Source: Verrucosispora sp. NA02020
Lineage (GTDB): Bacteria > Actinomycetota > Actinomycetes > Mycobacteriales > Micromonosporaceae
Length of the DNA: 64,000 bases
NCBI RefSeq assembly: GCF_013364215.1
Contig: NZ_CP054923.1
Location: forward strand, 2,914,001 to 2,978,000
Reading direction: 5' to 3'
The translations under genes and the position numbers were made by a program. The number at the start of each line of letters is the position of its first letter. The stretch's first letter is position 1. Positions 57,569-64,000 of the stretch are shown here, piece after piece. Below the pieces are notes generated by a model. It had not been told where the DNA came from, searched no databases, and was given only the letters and a program-made list of their open reading frames with translations.

Positions 57569-58783
57569 TCACCGCCTGGTGTCGGACGGCAGGGAGGCGC
57601 GGTCAGCGGCCTGCCGACCGGACTCCCAACCGTCGCGGCTGTCCACCCGGATGGCCCGGGACCGGACCGTGTCCGGGAAGACCCGTCGCATGGTCTCGCG
57701 GATCTGCTCGTCCCGCGCGGCGAGCACCGGAAGCAGGTCGCTCGCGTCGCTCGCTCCGTTCCCGTCCCGTCGATCGGTGGCCTGCGCCAACGCGACCTGC
57801 GCCGCGGCGGTCAGCCGTTCGTCGATCCGGTCGGCGAAGGCCACCAGGAACGACTGACGGTACGCCTTCAACCGGCTCCGACCGGCCTTACCGCCCGGCG
57901 GCTCGGTCCGGGCCATCGCCTGGTGCGCCTGCACCAGCAGCGAGGTGTAGAGCAGGTCCACCGCGTCGATGTCGGTGTCGAACCCGAAGACGGTGCTGAA
58001 CGCCAGTTCCGGCGACCAGACCGTGTGGCAGCGGTTCGCCTTGGCGACGGCGGCCAGCAGGGACGCCTTCTCCCCGTCGTGCGGGTGGTCCACGCCGATC
58101 CGGCGCGCGTACGGCACCACCGGTGACGCGTCACCGCTCCGCGCTGCCAGCAGCGCCTCGTCCAGGCTGTGCCGGGTGACCAGTTCCTGCGCCTTGGCGG
58201 TGTACGCCTGCGCCTCGGCCGGAAAGGTCGTCGACTCCGCCTTGGCCAGCAGGGCGCGTACCCGGTCCAGCAGCCGGGTGTCGATCCGGGACGATCCCGG
58301 CCCGGCGACGGGTGCGGCGGCGGACCCGGGCGGCGGGACGAGTACCTCGATCGGCGGGAGCGCGGCCAGGATGGCGAGCAGGCCCAACACCAGATCGAGT
58401 ACGGCCACCCGGTCGAGCCGCCAGCGGGCCACGAGCGCGTCGACATACCTGGCGTCGTCCGCCCACCAGACCTGCGCCCCGAGGGCGTCCGCCTGCGCCA
58501 GCCACCGCCGGTCGACCGTGGTCCGGGGAAACCGTCGCAGGTACGCGGCGACCGCGTCGGTCACCAGGTCGGCCTGGCGCGGCAGGCCCCGCCGCGCGAC
58601 CACCCGGTGCAGCTCGGCCGGCTGCCATCCGCCCCGCCACAGCCGCGCGAACGCCTCGTCCCTCGCCGCCACCAGCGCCGGGTCGACGTCGACCGACGGT
58701 GTGACGGTGAGCGCGTCCAGCCCCGCCTCGTAGTCGACCGCCCCGGCGAGAACCGCCCTGATCCGTTCCCGCACAGATGTCAC
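57569..58783 (-). CDS. DUF2786-containing protein
   Basis: A 404-residue soluble protein. The DUF2786 segment lies near residue 190-230 (LLDRVRALLAKAESTTFPAEAQAYTAKAQELVTRHSLD). A second conserved domain follows (AAVAKANRC, LLYTSLLVQAHQAMAR, YRQSFLVAFADRI), as in long actinobacterial members, some of which sit on plasmids or phages. GTG is preferred as start; there is an earlier frame extension without a clear ribosome-binding site. Function unknown. Confidence 0.82.
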   Translation of the reverse strand: MTSVRERIRAVLAGAVDYEAGLDALTVTPSVDVDPALVAARDEAFARLWRGGWQPAELHRVVARRGLPRQADLVTDAVAAYLRRFPRTTVDRRWLAQADALGAQVWWADDARYVDALVARWRLDRVAVLDLVLGLLAILAALPPIEVLVPPPGSAAAPVAGPGSSRIDTRLLDRVRALLAKAESTTFPAEAQAYTAKAQELVTRHSLDEALLAARSGDASPVVPYARRIGVDHPHDGEKASLLAAVAKANRCHTVWSPELAFSTVFGFDTDIDAVDLLYTSLLVQAHQAMARTEPPGGKAGRSRLKAYRQSFLVAFADRIDERLTAAAQVALAQATDRRDGNGASDASDLLPVLAARDEQIRETMRRVFPDTVRSRAIRVDSRDGWESGRQAADRASLPSDTRR

Positions 58784-58823
58784 CAGCCCAAGCCTACGGA
58801 GCCCGCAGTCGGACGTACGCGGC

Positions 58824-58858
58824 AACGGGCGGGCTCGACATGATCGAGCCCGCCCGTT
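58824..58858 (-). terminator. Strong hairpin terminator after the polyester-hydrolase-like gene
   Basis: A perfect 15-bp stem with a 5-nt loop: AACGGGCGGGCTCGA and its complement. It lies downstream of the minus-strand hydrolase gene. It could also insulate the upstream region of the DUF2786 gene. Confidence 0.75.
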
Positions 58859-58931
58859 TCATCTGGCGCTCAGACGTGTAGGACCCGGCTGCGCAGCTTG
58901 GAGACCTGCGTACCGACGGGGCCAGTCATGA

Positions 58932-60332
58932 TCATCTGGCCGCGAGGCGGAACTGCTGGTTGGTCTGTCCGTGGCAGTCGTAGAGCTGGATCTGGGCGCC
59001 GTTGGTGGTGTTCCAGGCGTCGAGGCAGCGGCCGGATTGGACGCCGCTGATGGTGCCGTTGGTGTTGATGTTCCATTGCTGGTTGGTCTGGCTGTGGCAG
59101 GCGTAGATCTGGACGGCGGCGCTGTTGCCGGTGCCGGCGGCGTCGAGGCACATGTCGCCGTAGACGCGGAGTTGCTTGGTGCTGGTGTTGTAGGTCCAGG
59201 TCTGGTTGGTCTGCCGGTTGCAGTCGTAGAGCTGGACGCGGGTGCCGTTGGTGCGTGACGAGTTGGGGACGTCGACGCACCGGCCGGACTGCGTACCGAC
59301 GATCTCGCTGGCGGAGCCGGGCGGCGGCGTGGTGGGCGGCGGCGTCGTCGGCCCGGGCGTGGTGGGGGTCGGCGTCGGCGTACCGGTCGGCGGCGGCAAC
59401 AACGGGCACGTGTTGCGGTAGGTGACCACCCCGCTGTTGTCCACCAGCGGGCAGAGGAACTGGGTGTACCGGGCGTCGTTGTCGACGAACGTCTTCAGGA
59501 ACGGCAGCATGGTCCGGATCAGCACCGGGTTCGACCGGCCGACCATGAATCCGTGGTCGCCACCGGCGACCTCCAGGTAGACGCTCTCCGTCGTGGCCGG
59601 AATGCTGTTGTACAGACCGAGCGCGTACGACGGGGTGACCACCGTGTCCGCCTGTCCGGAGATGATCATCGTGGGCACCCGGTCGTTGGCCAGATTCGAC
59701 GACGGCGAGTACGGCGTGATGCCGGCCACCGCCTTCAGCGACGGGCGTCGCATCGCGGCGCTCAGCGCCCCGCCGCCGCCCATCGAGTGACCCGCGACGG
59801 CCAGCCGGTTCGGGTCGACCCGGTTGCGGACCGTGCTCTGCTGCGTCAGGTAGTCCAGAGCGGCGAGCAACTGGGTGCCGCGCGCCGTGTCGAAGTCGTT
59901 GCGGCTGTTGGTCTCGATGCCGATCACCACGAAACCGTGTGAGGCCAGCCACGGTCCCATCCACGCCAGTTCGGCGGAGAACAGCGCGGTGTATCCCGGC
60001 GAGATCGCGATGGCACCGAAGGTGCCCTGACTGGTGTCGGTCGGGTAGTAGATCCGACCGCCGTTGAAGCCGTTCCCGGACGGGACGCTGACCGACGTGT
60101 TGGCGAAGGGGCCGTTCTCGGCCGCGACGCTGTTCCGGGTGGGGTCCGGACCCCGCTGGTACGGGTTGTCGGCGGCCGACGCCGACCCGGTCGCCATGGT
60201 GATGGTGAGCAAGCCGACGGCGGCGGCGAGTCCGGCGGTGGCGAGCGTGAACAGCCGTCCCCGAACGCCGGGGGACGCTCGGTGAGCGTCAGTGATCCCC
60301 GAGGGCGGGGGAGGGGGCGCATGTCCTCGCAC
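58932..60332 (-). CDS. Secreted TfCut2-like polyester hydrolase (cutinase) with ricin B lectin domain
   Basis: A 466-residue protein: signal peptide (about 25-53), alpha/beta hydrolase (about 54-312), Pro/Thr linker (about 313-342) and a ricin-type beta-trefoil (about 343-466, with QTW, QQW and QQF). The hydrolase matches Thermobifida-type cutinase/PET hydrolase features: NPYQRGPDPT start, SPGYT with oxyanion Tyr Y114, nucleophile S183 in GHSMGGGG, D229 (ADT), H260 (GGDHGF), and C294-C309 near the end as in NDARYTQFLCP...NTCP. Ser, Asp and His are complete. GTG start has AGGAGG eight bases upstream. Likely natural substrates are cutin or other polyesters; PET activity is only a possibility. 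Confidence 0.85.
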   Translation of the reverse strand: MRGHAPPPPPSGITDAHRASPGVRGRLFTLATAGLAAAVGLLTITMATGSASAADNPYQRGPDPTRNSVAAENGPFANTSVSVPSGNGFNGGRIYYPTDTSQGTFGAIAISPGYTALFSAELAWMGPWLASHGFVVIGIETNSRNDFDTARGTQLLAALDYLTQQSTVRNRVDPNRLAVAGHSMGGGGALSAAMRRPSLKAVAGITPYSPSSNLANDRVPTMIISGQADTVVTPSYALGLYNSIPATTESVYLEVAGGDHGFMVGRSNPVLIRTMLPFLKTFVDNDARYTQFLCPLVDNSGVVTYRNTCPLLPPPTGTPTPTPTTPGPTTPPPTTPPPGSASEIVGTQSGRCVDVPNSSRTNGTRVQLYDCNRQTNQTWTYNTSTKQLRVYGDMCLDAAGTGNSAAVQIYACHSQTNQQWNINTNGTISGVQSGRCLDAWNTTNGAQIQLYDCHGQTNQQFRLAAR

Positions 60333-60369
60333 TGTCGATACCTCCTGGTGGTGGGGGTGGGTGTGGGAT

Positions 60370-60399
60370 GGGCGGGTCCGGTATGCACCGGACCCGCCC
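60370..60399 (-). terminator. Hairpin after the GH62 gene
   Basis: A 13-bp perfect stem (GGGCGGGTCCGGT and complement) with a 4-nt loop. It lies between the GH62 stop and the hydrolase start on the minus strand. Confidence 0.65.
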
Positions 60400-60433
60400 G
60401 CGCCGGCTGTGCCCTAGCCGGACCTGCGCGCGG

Positions 60434-62014
60434 TCAGCGTTGCAGGGTGAGTAGTCCGGGGCGGTAGGGCAGGAGGCCGTAGTCGCCGCCGGAGTTGGGT
60501 GAACGGCCCTGGTAGAGCAGTTGCAGGTTGCAGGCGTTCACGGTCATGGTCTGGTCGGCGTTGGTGCGCAGTAGTTCGCCGTGGCTGATGTCGTTGGTCC
60601 AGGTGGCGCCGCTGTTGGCCTTACCGGCGAAGGGGTTGCTCTCGGTGGCGGCCTGGGGGGTCCAGGTGCCGCCGAGGCTGGTGGCGGTGAAGGAGCGGAA
60701 GTAGCGTCCCTGGGAGCCGATGGCCTCGACGAGCATGAGGTACCGGTTCTCGCCCTGGAGTTTGTAGACCTGTACGCCTTCGAAGAGGTTGTTGGTGGTG
60801 TCGGTCATGATCGTGGTGTAGTTGGAGCCGAAGCTGCCGGGGAAGTTCCCGATCGGCATGCTGGCCCGGTAGATGCGGCCGTTGTCACCGGCGAAGAACA
60901 GATACATGTTCTGGCTGTCACCGATGAGAGCCTGGTCGATCGGACCGGTGCCGGAGTTGGAGATGGATCCGGTGAACAGGGTCTGCGCCGGCCCCCAACT
61001 GTTCACGTCCGCCGGGTTGGTCGACGTGCGGTAGGAGAACGCCGGGCCGCCCCACTGGTAGGCCAGAACGAAGAAGAGGTACATGTTCTGGCTGTCGCCG
61101 ATGAGGGCCTGGTCGATGGGGCCGGTGCCGGAGTTGGAGATGGATCCGGTGAACAGGGTCTGCGCCGGTCCCCAACTGTTGACGTTCGTGGGGTTGGTGG
61201 AGGTGCGGTAGGAGAAGGCGGGGCCGCCCCACTGGTAGGCGAGGACCCAGACGTTGCGGGGTGCGAAGTAGAACAGTGAGGGGGCGACGGCGGAGAACGG
61301 CATGGCGTTCTGGCTGGCCGAGCCCATCTGGTTCCAGTTCGAGAAGAGGCCGAAGTTCATCGACCCCCAGCTGGTGCCGGTGTCGTGGGTGGTGGCGTAG
61401 ACGAGCTGCTGGCCGTTGTAGGGGGCGTGGGTGAAGTCCTTCAACGACACCCACCCCGACCGCGGCTGCGCCAACGCGCCGGTCGAGGACCACCGGTACG
61501 ACGAGGGCAGCGAGCAGTTACCCGACGGCGGCGGCGTGGTCGGGGGCGGCGTGGTCGGGGGCGGCGTGCTGGGCGGCGGGGTCGTCGGGGTCGTGCCTCC
61601 GTTGCAGGCCACCCCGTTCAGGGCGAAGTTGGTCGGTGCCGGGTTGCTGCTCGTCCAGGAGCCGTTGAACCCGAAGGACACCGAGCCGTTGGTCGGGATC
61701 GAGCCGTTGTAGCTGACGTTCCTCGCGGTCACCGCCGCACCGCTCTGCGTCAGCGTGGTGTTCCACGACTGCGTCACCGTCTGCCCGGCGCCGAAGGACC
61801 ACGTCAACGTCCAACTGGTCAACGGATCACCGAGATTCGTGATCGAGACGTTGGCGCCGAATCCACCCTGCCACTGCGACGCCACGGAGTACGTGACCGA
61901 ACAACCTGCCGCTGCGGCGCCGGCCGGCGGTGCGACGACGGCCACTGCCGACGTCGCCAGAATCGCCACACCGGCCGACGCCAGACTGGCATTGACCATT
62001 CTGGATCTAGCCAT
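60434..62014 (-). CDS. Secreted CBM2-GH62 alpha-L-arabinofuranosidase with internal 59-residue duplication
   Basis: A 526-residue protein: signal peptide (about 1-36), CBM2 cellulose/xylan-binding module (about 37-138), Pro/Thr linker and a GH62 domain (about 166-526). Likely catalytic residues are base D193 ([10 protein letters not shown]), a GPIDQ Asp and acid E412 (LFEGVQ). Residues 257-315 and 316-374 are a tandem duplication ([19 protein letters not shown] ... NMYLFF), so GPIDQ occurs twice (D301, D360). Normal GH62 domains have one copy, so the propeller would have an inserted segment. The copies differ at several bases, so it is not a recent assembly duplication. ATG has GGAAGGA. A CebR-type box lies 87 bases upstream. 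Confidence 0.88.
   Translation of the reverse strand: MARSRMVNASLASAGVAILATSAVAVVAPPAGAAAAGCSVTYSVASQWQGGFGANVSITNLGDPLTSWTLTWSFGAGQTVTQSWNTTLTQSGAAVTARNVSYNGSIPTNGSVSFGFNGSWTSSNPAPTNFALNGVACNGGTTPTTPPPSTPPPTTPPPTTPPPSGNCSLPSSYRWSSTGALAQPRSGWVSLKDFTHAPYNGQQLVYATTHDTGTSWGSMNFGLFSNWNQMGSASQNAMPFSAVAPSLFYFAPRNVWVLAYQWGGPAFSYRTSTNPTNVNSWGPAQTLFTGSISNSGTGPIDQALIGDSQNMYLFFVLAYQWGGPAFSYRTSTNPADVNSWGPAQTLFTGSISNSGTGPIDQALIGDSQNMYLFFAGDNGRIYRASMPIGNFPGSFGSNYTTIMTDTTNNLFEGVQVYKLQGENRYLMLVEAIGSQGRYFRSFTATSLGGTWTPQAATESNPFAGKANSGATWTNDISHGELLRTNADQTMTVNACNLQLLYQGRSPNSGGDYGLLPYRPGLLTLQR
60894..61247 (-). repeat. Tandem 177-nt duplication within GH62 gene
   Basis: Two adjacent in-frame copies (60894-61070 and 61071-61247), each 59 codons. 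They share most positions but differ at roughly fifteen bases, mostly silent; one amino-acid difference (TNV versus ADV region) is visible. Confidence 0.85.
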
Positions 62015-62061
62015 AAAGCATCCTTCCCAGCACGGAGTAGACCAACGCATTTGCGAGGGTC

Positions 62062-62092
62062 ATTGTTAGGTGAGCGTTAACATGCGTGTCAG
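62062..62092 (-). promoter_or_regulatory. Possible sigma-70-like promoter of the GH62 gene
   Basis: On the minus strand CTGACA (62092-62087), 18 nt, TAACAA(T). The CebR-type palindrome lies just upstream of the -35-like element. Confidence 0.4.
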
Positions 62093-62100
62093 GGATGCTA

Positions 62101-62114
62101 CGGGAGCGCTCCCA
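62101..62114. promoter_or_regulatory. CebR-type LacI-family operator
   Basis: CGGGAGCGCTCCCA contains the perfect palindrome GGGAGCGCTCCC. Streptomyces CebR boxes have consensus TGGGAGCGCTCCCA, so it differs by one outer base. It would make the secreted arabinofuranosidase responsive to cello-oligosaccharides. Confidence 0.8.
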
Positions 62115-62265
62115 ACGCCTCAACCTTTGACGGCGATGGATACATTCGGGTTTTCGCACCCACCGCGACCGGTGCAGACGCCCACCCACGCCTGGGTACG
62201 CGTACTCACCGCACTCCGGTTCGCGCGCTCAGGTGTCCACGCGTCGACGCGAACAGGATGGCCAC

Positions 62266-63843
62266 ATGGCCGAACTGCCGCACCGACACATCGCCCTGGG
62301 TACCGCCGAGTCGCCGCTGCCGGCACTGGCCGCGCGGTGCCGACAGACGACGCTGGCGACCGGCGGCCGGGCGGTCGCCGCACTGACCCGCCTCGCCGGT
62401 CGCCACCCCGCCGGATGGCGTTGGCTGGCCCGGCGGCACCACCCGCTCCTGGACCGGCTGGCGGCGGCGAACGCCCAGGCGGTCTGCGAACGGGCCGCCC
62501 GGCAGGTCCCCGCGTACCGGTCCTTCCTGCGCACCCGCCCGGCCCGCACCCGCCGCCGCCTGGCCGACTTCCCGGAGACCGACAAGCACGGGTACGTGAC
62601 CGCCTACGGCGCCGCCGCACGGTGCTGGCACGGACGCATGCCGTCCCGAGGTGTGGTGGTCGACGAGTCGGCCGGCTCGTCCGGGCGGCCGTTCAACTGG
62701 CCCCGGGGGGACCAGGAACTGCGCGCGGTGCACCGGGACATCGCCGGCTACACCGGACTCGTCTTCCCGATGCGTCGACCGTTCGTCATCAACGCGTACT
62801 CGATGGGGGCCTGGGCCACCGGGACCACGACCGGCGCGGCGATGTCCCGGATCGCGGTCGTGAAGAACACCGGGCCGGACCTCGGGAAGATCGTCGACAC
62901 GCTGCACGAGTTCGGCCCCGACTACGACTACCTGGTGACCGCCTACCCGCCGTTCCTCAAGCACCTGCGGGACCGGCTCGACGCCGGTGGCTTCGAGTGG
63001 GGAAAGTACCGCGTCTTCGCCAGTTGCGGGGGCGAGGGCATGACCGAGGCGCTGCGCGACTACCTGGAGCAGCGGTTCGCCCTGGTCCGCTCCGCGTACG
63101 GGGCGTCGGACCTGACCATCGGCATCGGTGCCGAGACCCGGTTCACGGTGTGGCTGCGGCGGCGGTTGCAGACCGACCGTGGGCTGCGGGCCGAGCTGCT
63201 CGGCGCCGACGAGCAGCGGTTGCCGATGGTGTTCCAGTACAACCCGTTCGCCACCTATCTGGAGACGAACGACCGTCGGGAGCTGGTGTGCACGGTCACC
63301 GGCGACGTACTCCAGCCCCGGCTGCGCTACAACGTCGGCGACGAGGCGGTGCTGGTGCCGTACCAGCGGATCGTGGAGTTGGCGCACGCCGACCCGGTCC
63401 GCCGGGCCGAGTTCCGCACGGCCGTCTCGGTGGAGCGGATGACCCTGCCGGTGCTGCTGCTGTTCGGCCGGCGCGACTCCACCGTCTCCTACCTGGGGGC
63501 CAACCTGTACCCCCAGGACGTCGAGTACGGCCTCTACACCGGCAACCCGCACGCCGCCGAGATCAACCGCTTCTGCCTGACCCTGGTCGAGGACGCGTCG
63601 CTGGAGACCCGACCCGTGATCCACATCGAACTGCGCCGCCCGCTGGCCGCGCCGGAGCGCGACGCACTCGTCGCCGCCTGCCGCAGCGGGGTACGCCGGC
63701 ATCTCACCTCCGTCTCCCGGGACTTCGCGCAGTCGCTGCTCGAAGACCCGACCGCCGGTGACCTGCGGGTGGAGCTGCACGAGCCGGGAAGTGGCCCGTT
63801 CGCCGGCGAACAGAAGATCAAGAACGTCTACCTGGTGAGGTGA
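62266..63843 (+). CDS. PaaK-like (phenylacetate-CoA ligase/CoF390 synthetase-type) adenylating enzyme
   Basis: A 525-residue protein related to the PaaK adenylate-forming family. SAGSSGRPFNWPRG is the AMP-binding P-loop region, YGASDLTIGIG resembles the second adenylation motif, and RYNVGDEA is the hinge region. It lacks carrier or reductase domains. The start ATG has a weak AGGA upstream; a longer frame is less likely. It is probably cotranscribed with the partial gene beginning two bases after it. Substrate acid unknown. Confidence 0.83.
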   Translation: MAELPHRHIALGTAESPLPALAARCRQTTLATGGRAVAALTRLAGRHPAGWRWLARRHHPLLDRLAAANAQAVCERAARQVPAYRSFLRTRPARTRRRLADFPETDKHGYVTAYGAAARCWHGRMPSRGVVVDESAGSSGRPFNWPRGDQELRAVHRDIAGYTGLVFPMRRPFVINAYSMGAWATGTTTGAAMSRIAVVKNTGPDLGKIVDTLHEFGPDYDYLVTAYPPFLKHLRDRLDAGGFEWGKYRVFASCGGEGMTEALRDYLEQRFALVRSAYGASDLTIGIGAETRFTVWLRRRLQTDRGLRAELLGADEQRLPMVFQYNPFATYLETNDRRELVCTVTGDVLQPRLRYNVGDEAVLVPYQRIVELAHADPVRRAEFRTAVSVERMTLPVLLLFGRRDSTVSYLGANLYPQDVEYGLYTGNPHAAEINRFCLTLVEDASLETRPVIHIELRRPLAAPERDALVAACRSGVRRHLTSVSRDFAQSLLEDPTAGDLRVELHEPGSGPFAGEQKIKNVYLVR

Positions 63844-63845
63844 TC

Positions 63846-64000
63846 ATGCGTACCCGTGACTTCTCCCGCGCGCCCGCGCAGGCCCGCGCCGGCGCCATGT
63901 TCATCGGCGGGACCCGCTACGCCAACCCGCTGGTGCTGCTGCGGCTCGCCCCGGACTGGTTCCGGATGGTCCGCGACATGCGCCGGATGTCCGGCTACTG
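63846..64000 (+). CDS. 5' fragment of an unidentified gene
   Basis: The frame runs off the window after about 51 residues (MRTRDFSRAPAQ..., then MFIGGTRYANPLVLLRLAPDW and FRMVRDMRRMSGY). The RYANPLVLLRLAPDWFRMV segment is reminiscent of monooxygenase-like DUF4188 proteins, but too little is visible for a call. It begins two bases after the PaaK-like gene. Confidence 0.55.
   Translation, partial: MRTRDFSRAPAQARAGAMFIGGTRYANPLVLLRLAPDWFRMVRDMRRMSGY

Overview
The window comes from a high-GC actinomycete, most likely a member of the Micromonosporaceae. This is an inference from base composition, GTG/TTG starts, tightly overlapping genes, a type VII (ESX-like) secretion locus, secreted lectin-tagged polymer hydrolases and a CebR-type operator. 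No rRNA, tRNA, IS element or CRISPR array was found.

Layout. (1) 1-6.4 kb: a translationally coupled operon with the end of a branched-chain-type ABC importer (LivM-LivG-LivF), a two-subunit thiamine-diphosphate (ThDP) dehydrogenase E1, an unrecognised internally duplicated protein and a stand-alone ThDP synthase/decarboxylase. It looks like uptake and oxidation of a small oxo- or carboxylic acid. (2) 6.5-47.3 kb: a large, atypical type VII secretion (T7SS) locus. It holds eccC, eccD, eccB, two WXG100-type proteins, a Gly-rich putative substrate, a YbaB-like protein and a 3905-residue polymorphic-toxin-like protein with a papain-fold toxin core and a C-terminal OTU-like core. A possible immunity protein and a beta-helix protein fused to two EccA/CbbX-type AAA domains follow, then an ECF sigma/anti-sigma pair. 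Three mycosin-like proteins are present, and all three have lost the catalytic His and Ser. A tandem lytic-transglycosylase-like protein with a ricin domain lacks both catalytic Glu residues.

Five start regions in the T7SS locus carry TGAACC (or one mismatch), exactly 16 nt, then CGTAGT. A sixth, before eccD, has a 15-nt spacer. This has the form of an ECF promoter and suggests one regulon under the cluster-encoded ECF sigma factor: the LysM-membrane protein, the mycosin-like pair, eccC, eccD and its operon, the operon leading to the sigma factor, and the transglycosylase-like protein.

(3) 47.5-58.8 kb: chromosomal genes including a CPBP membrane protease, a three-gene unit with a MoxR ATPase and a vWA protein carrying HExxH, an AraC regulator beside a quinone oxidoreductase, a divergent SDR/MerR pair, an intact secreted subtilase and a DUF2786 protein. 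(4) 58.9-64 kb: secreted polymer degradation. A TfCut2-like polyester hydrolase carries a ricin domain. A CBM2-GH62 arabinofuranosidase contains an internal 59-residue tandem duplication and lies downstream of a CebR-type palindrome. A PaaK-like adenylating enzyme and a truncated gene run off the end.
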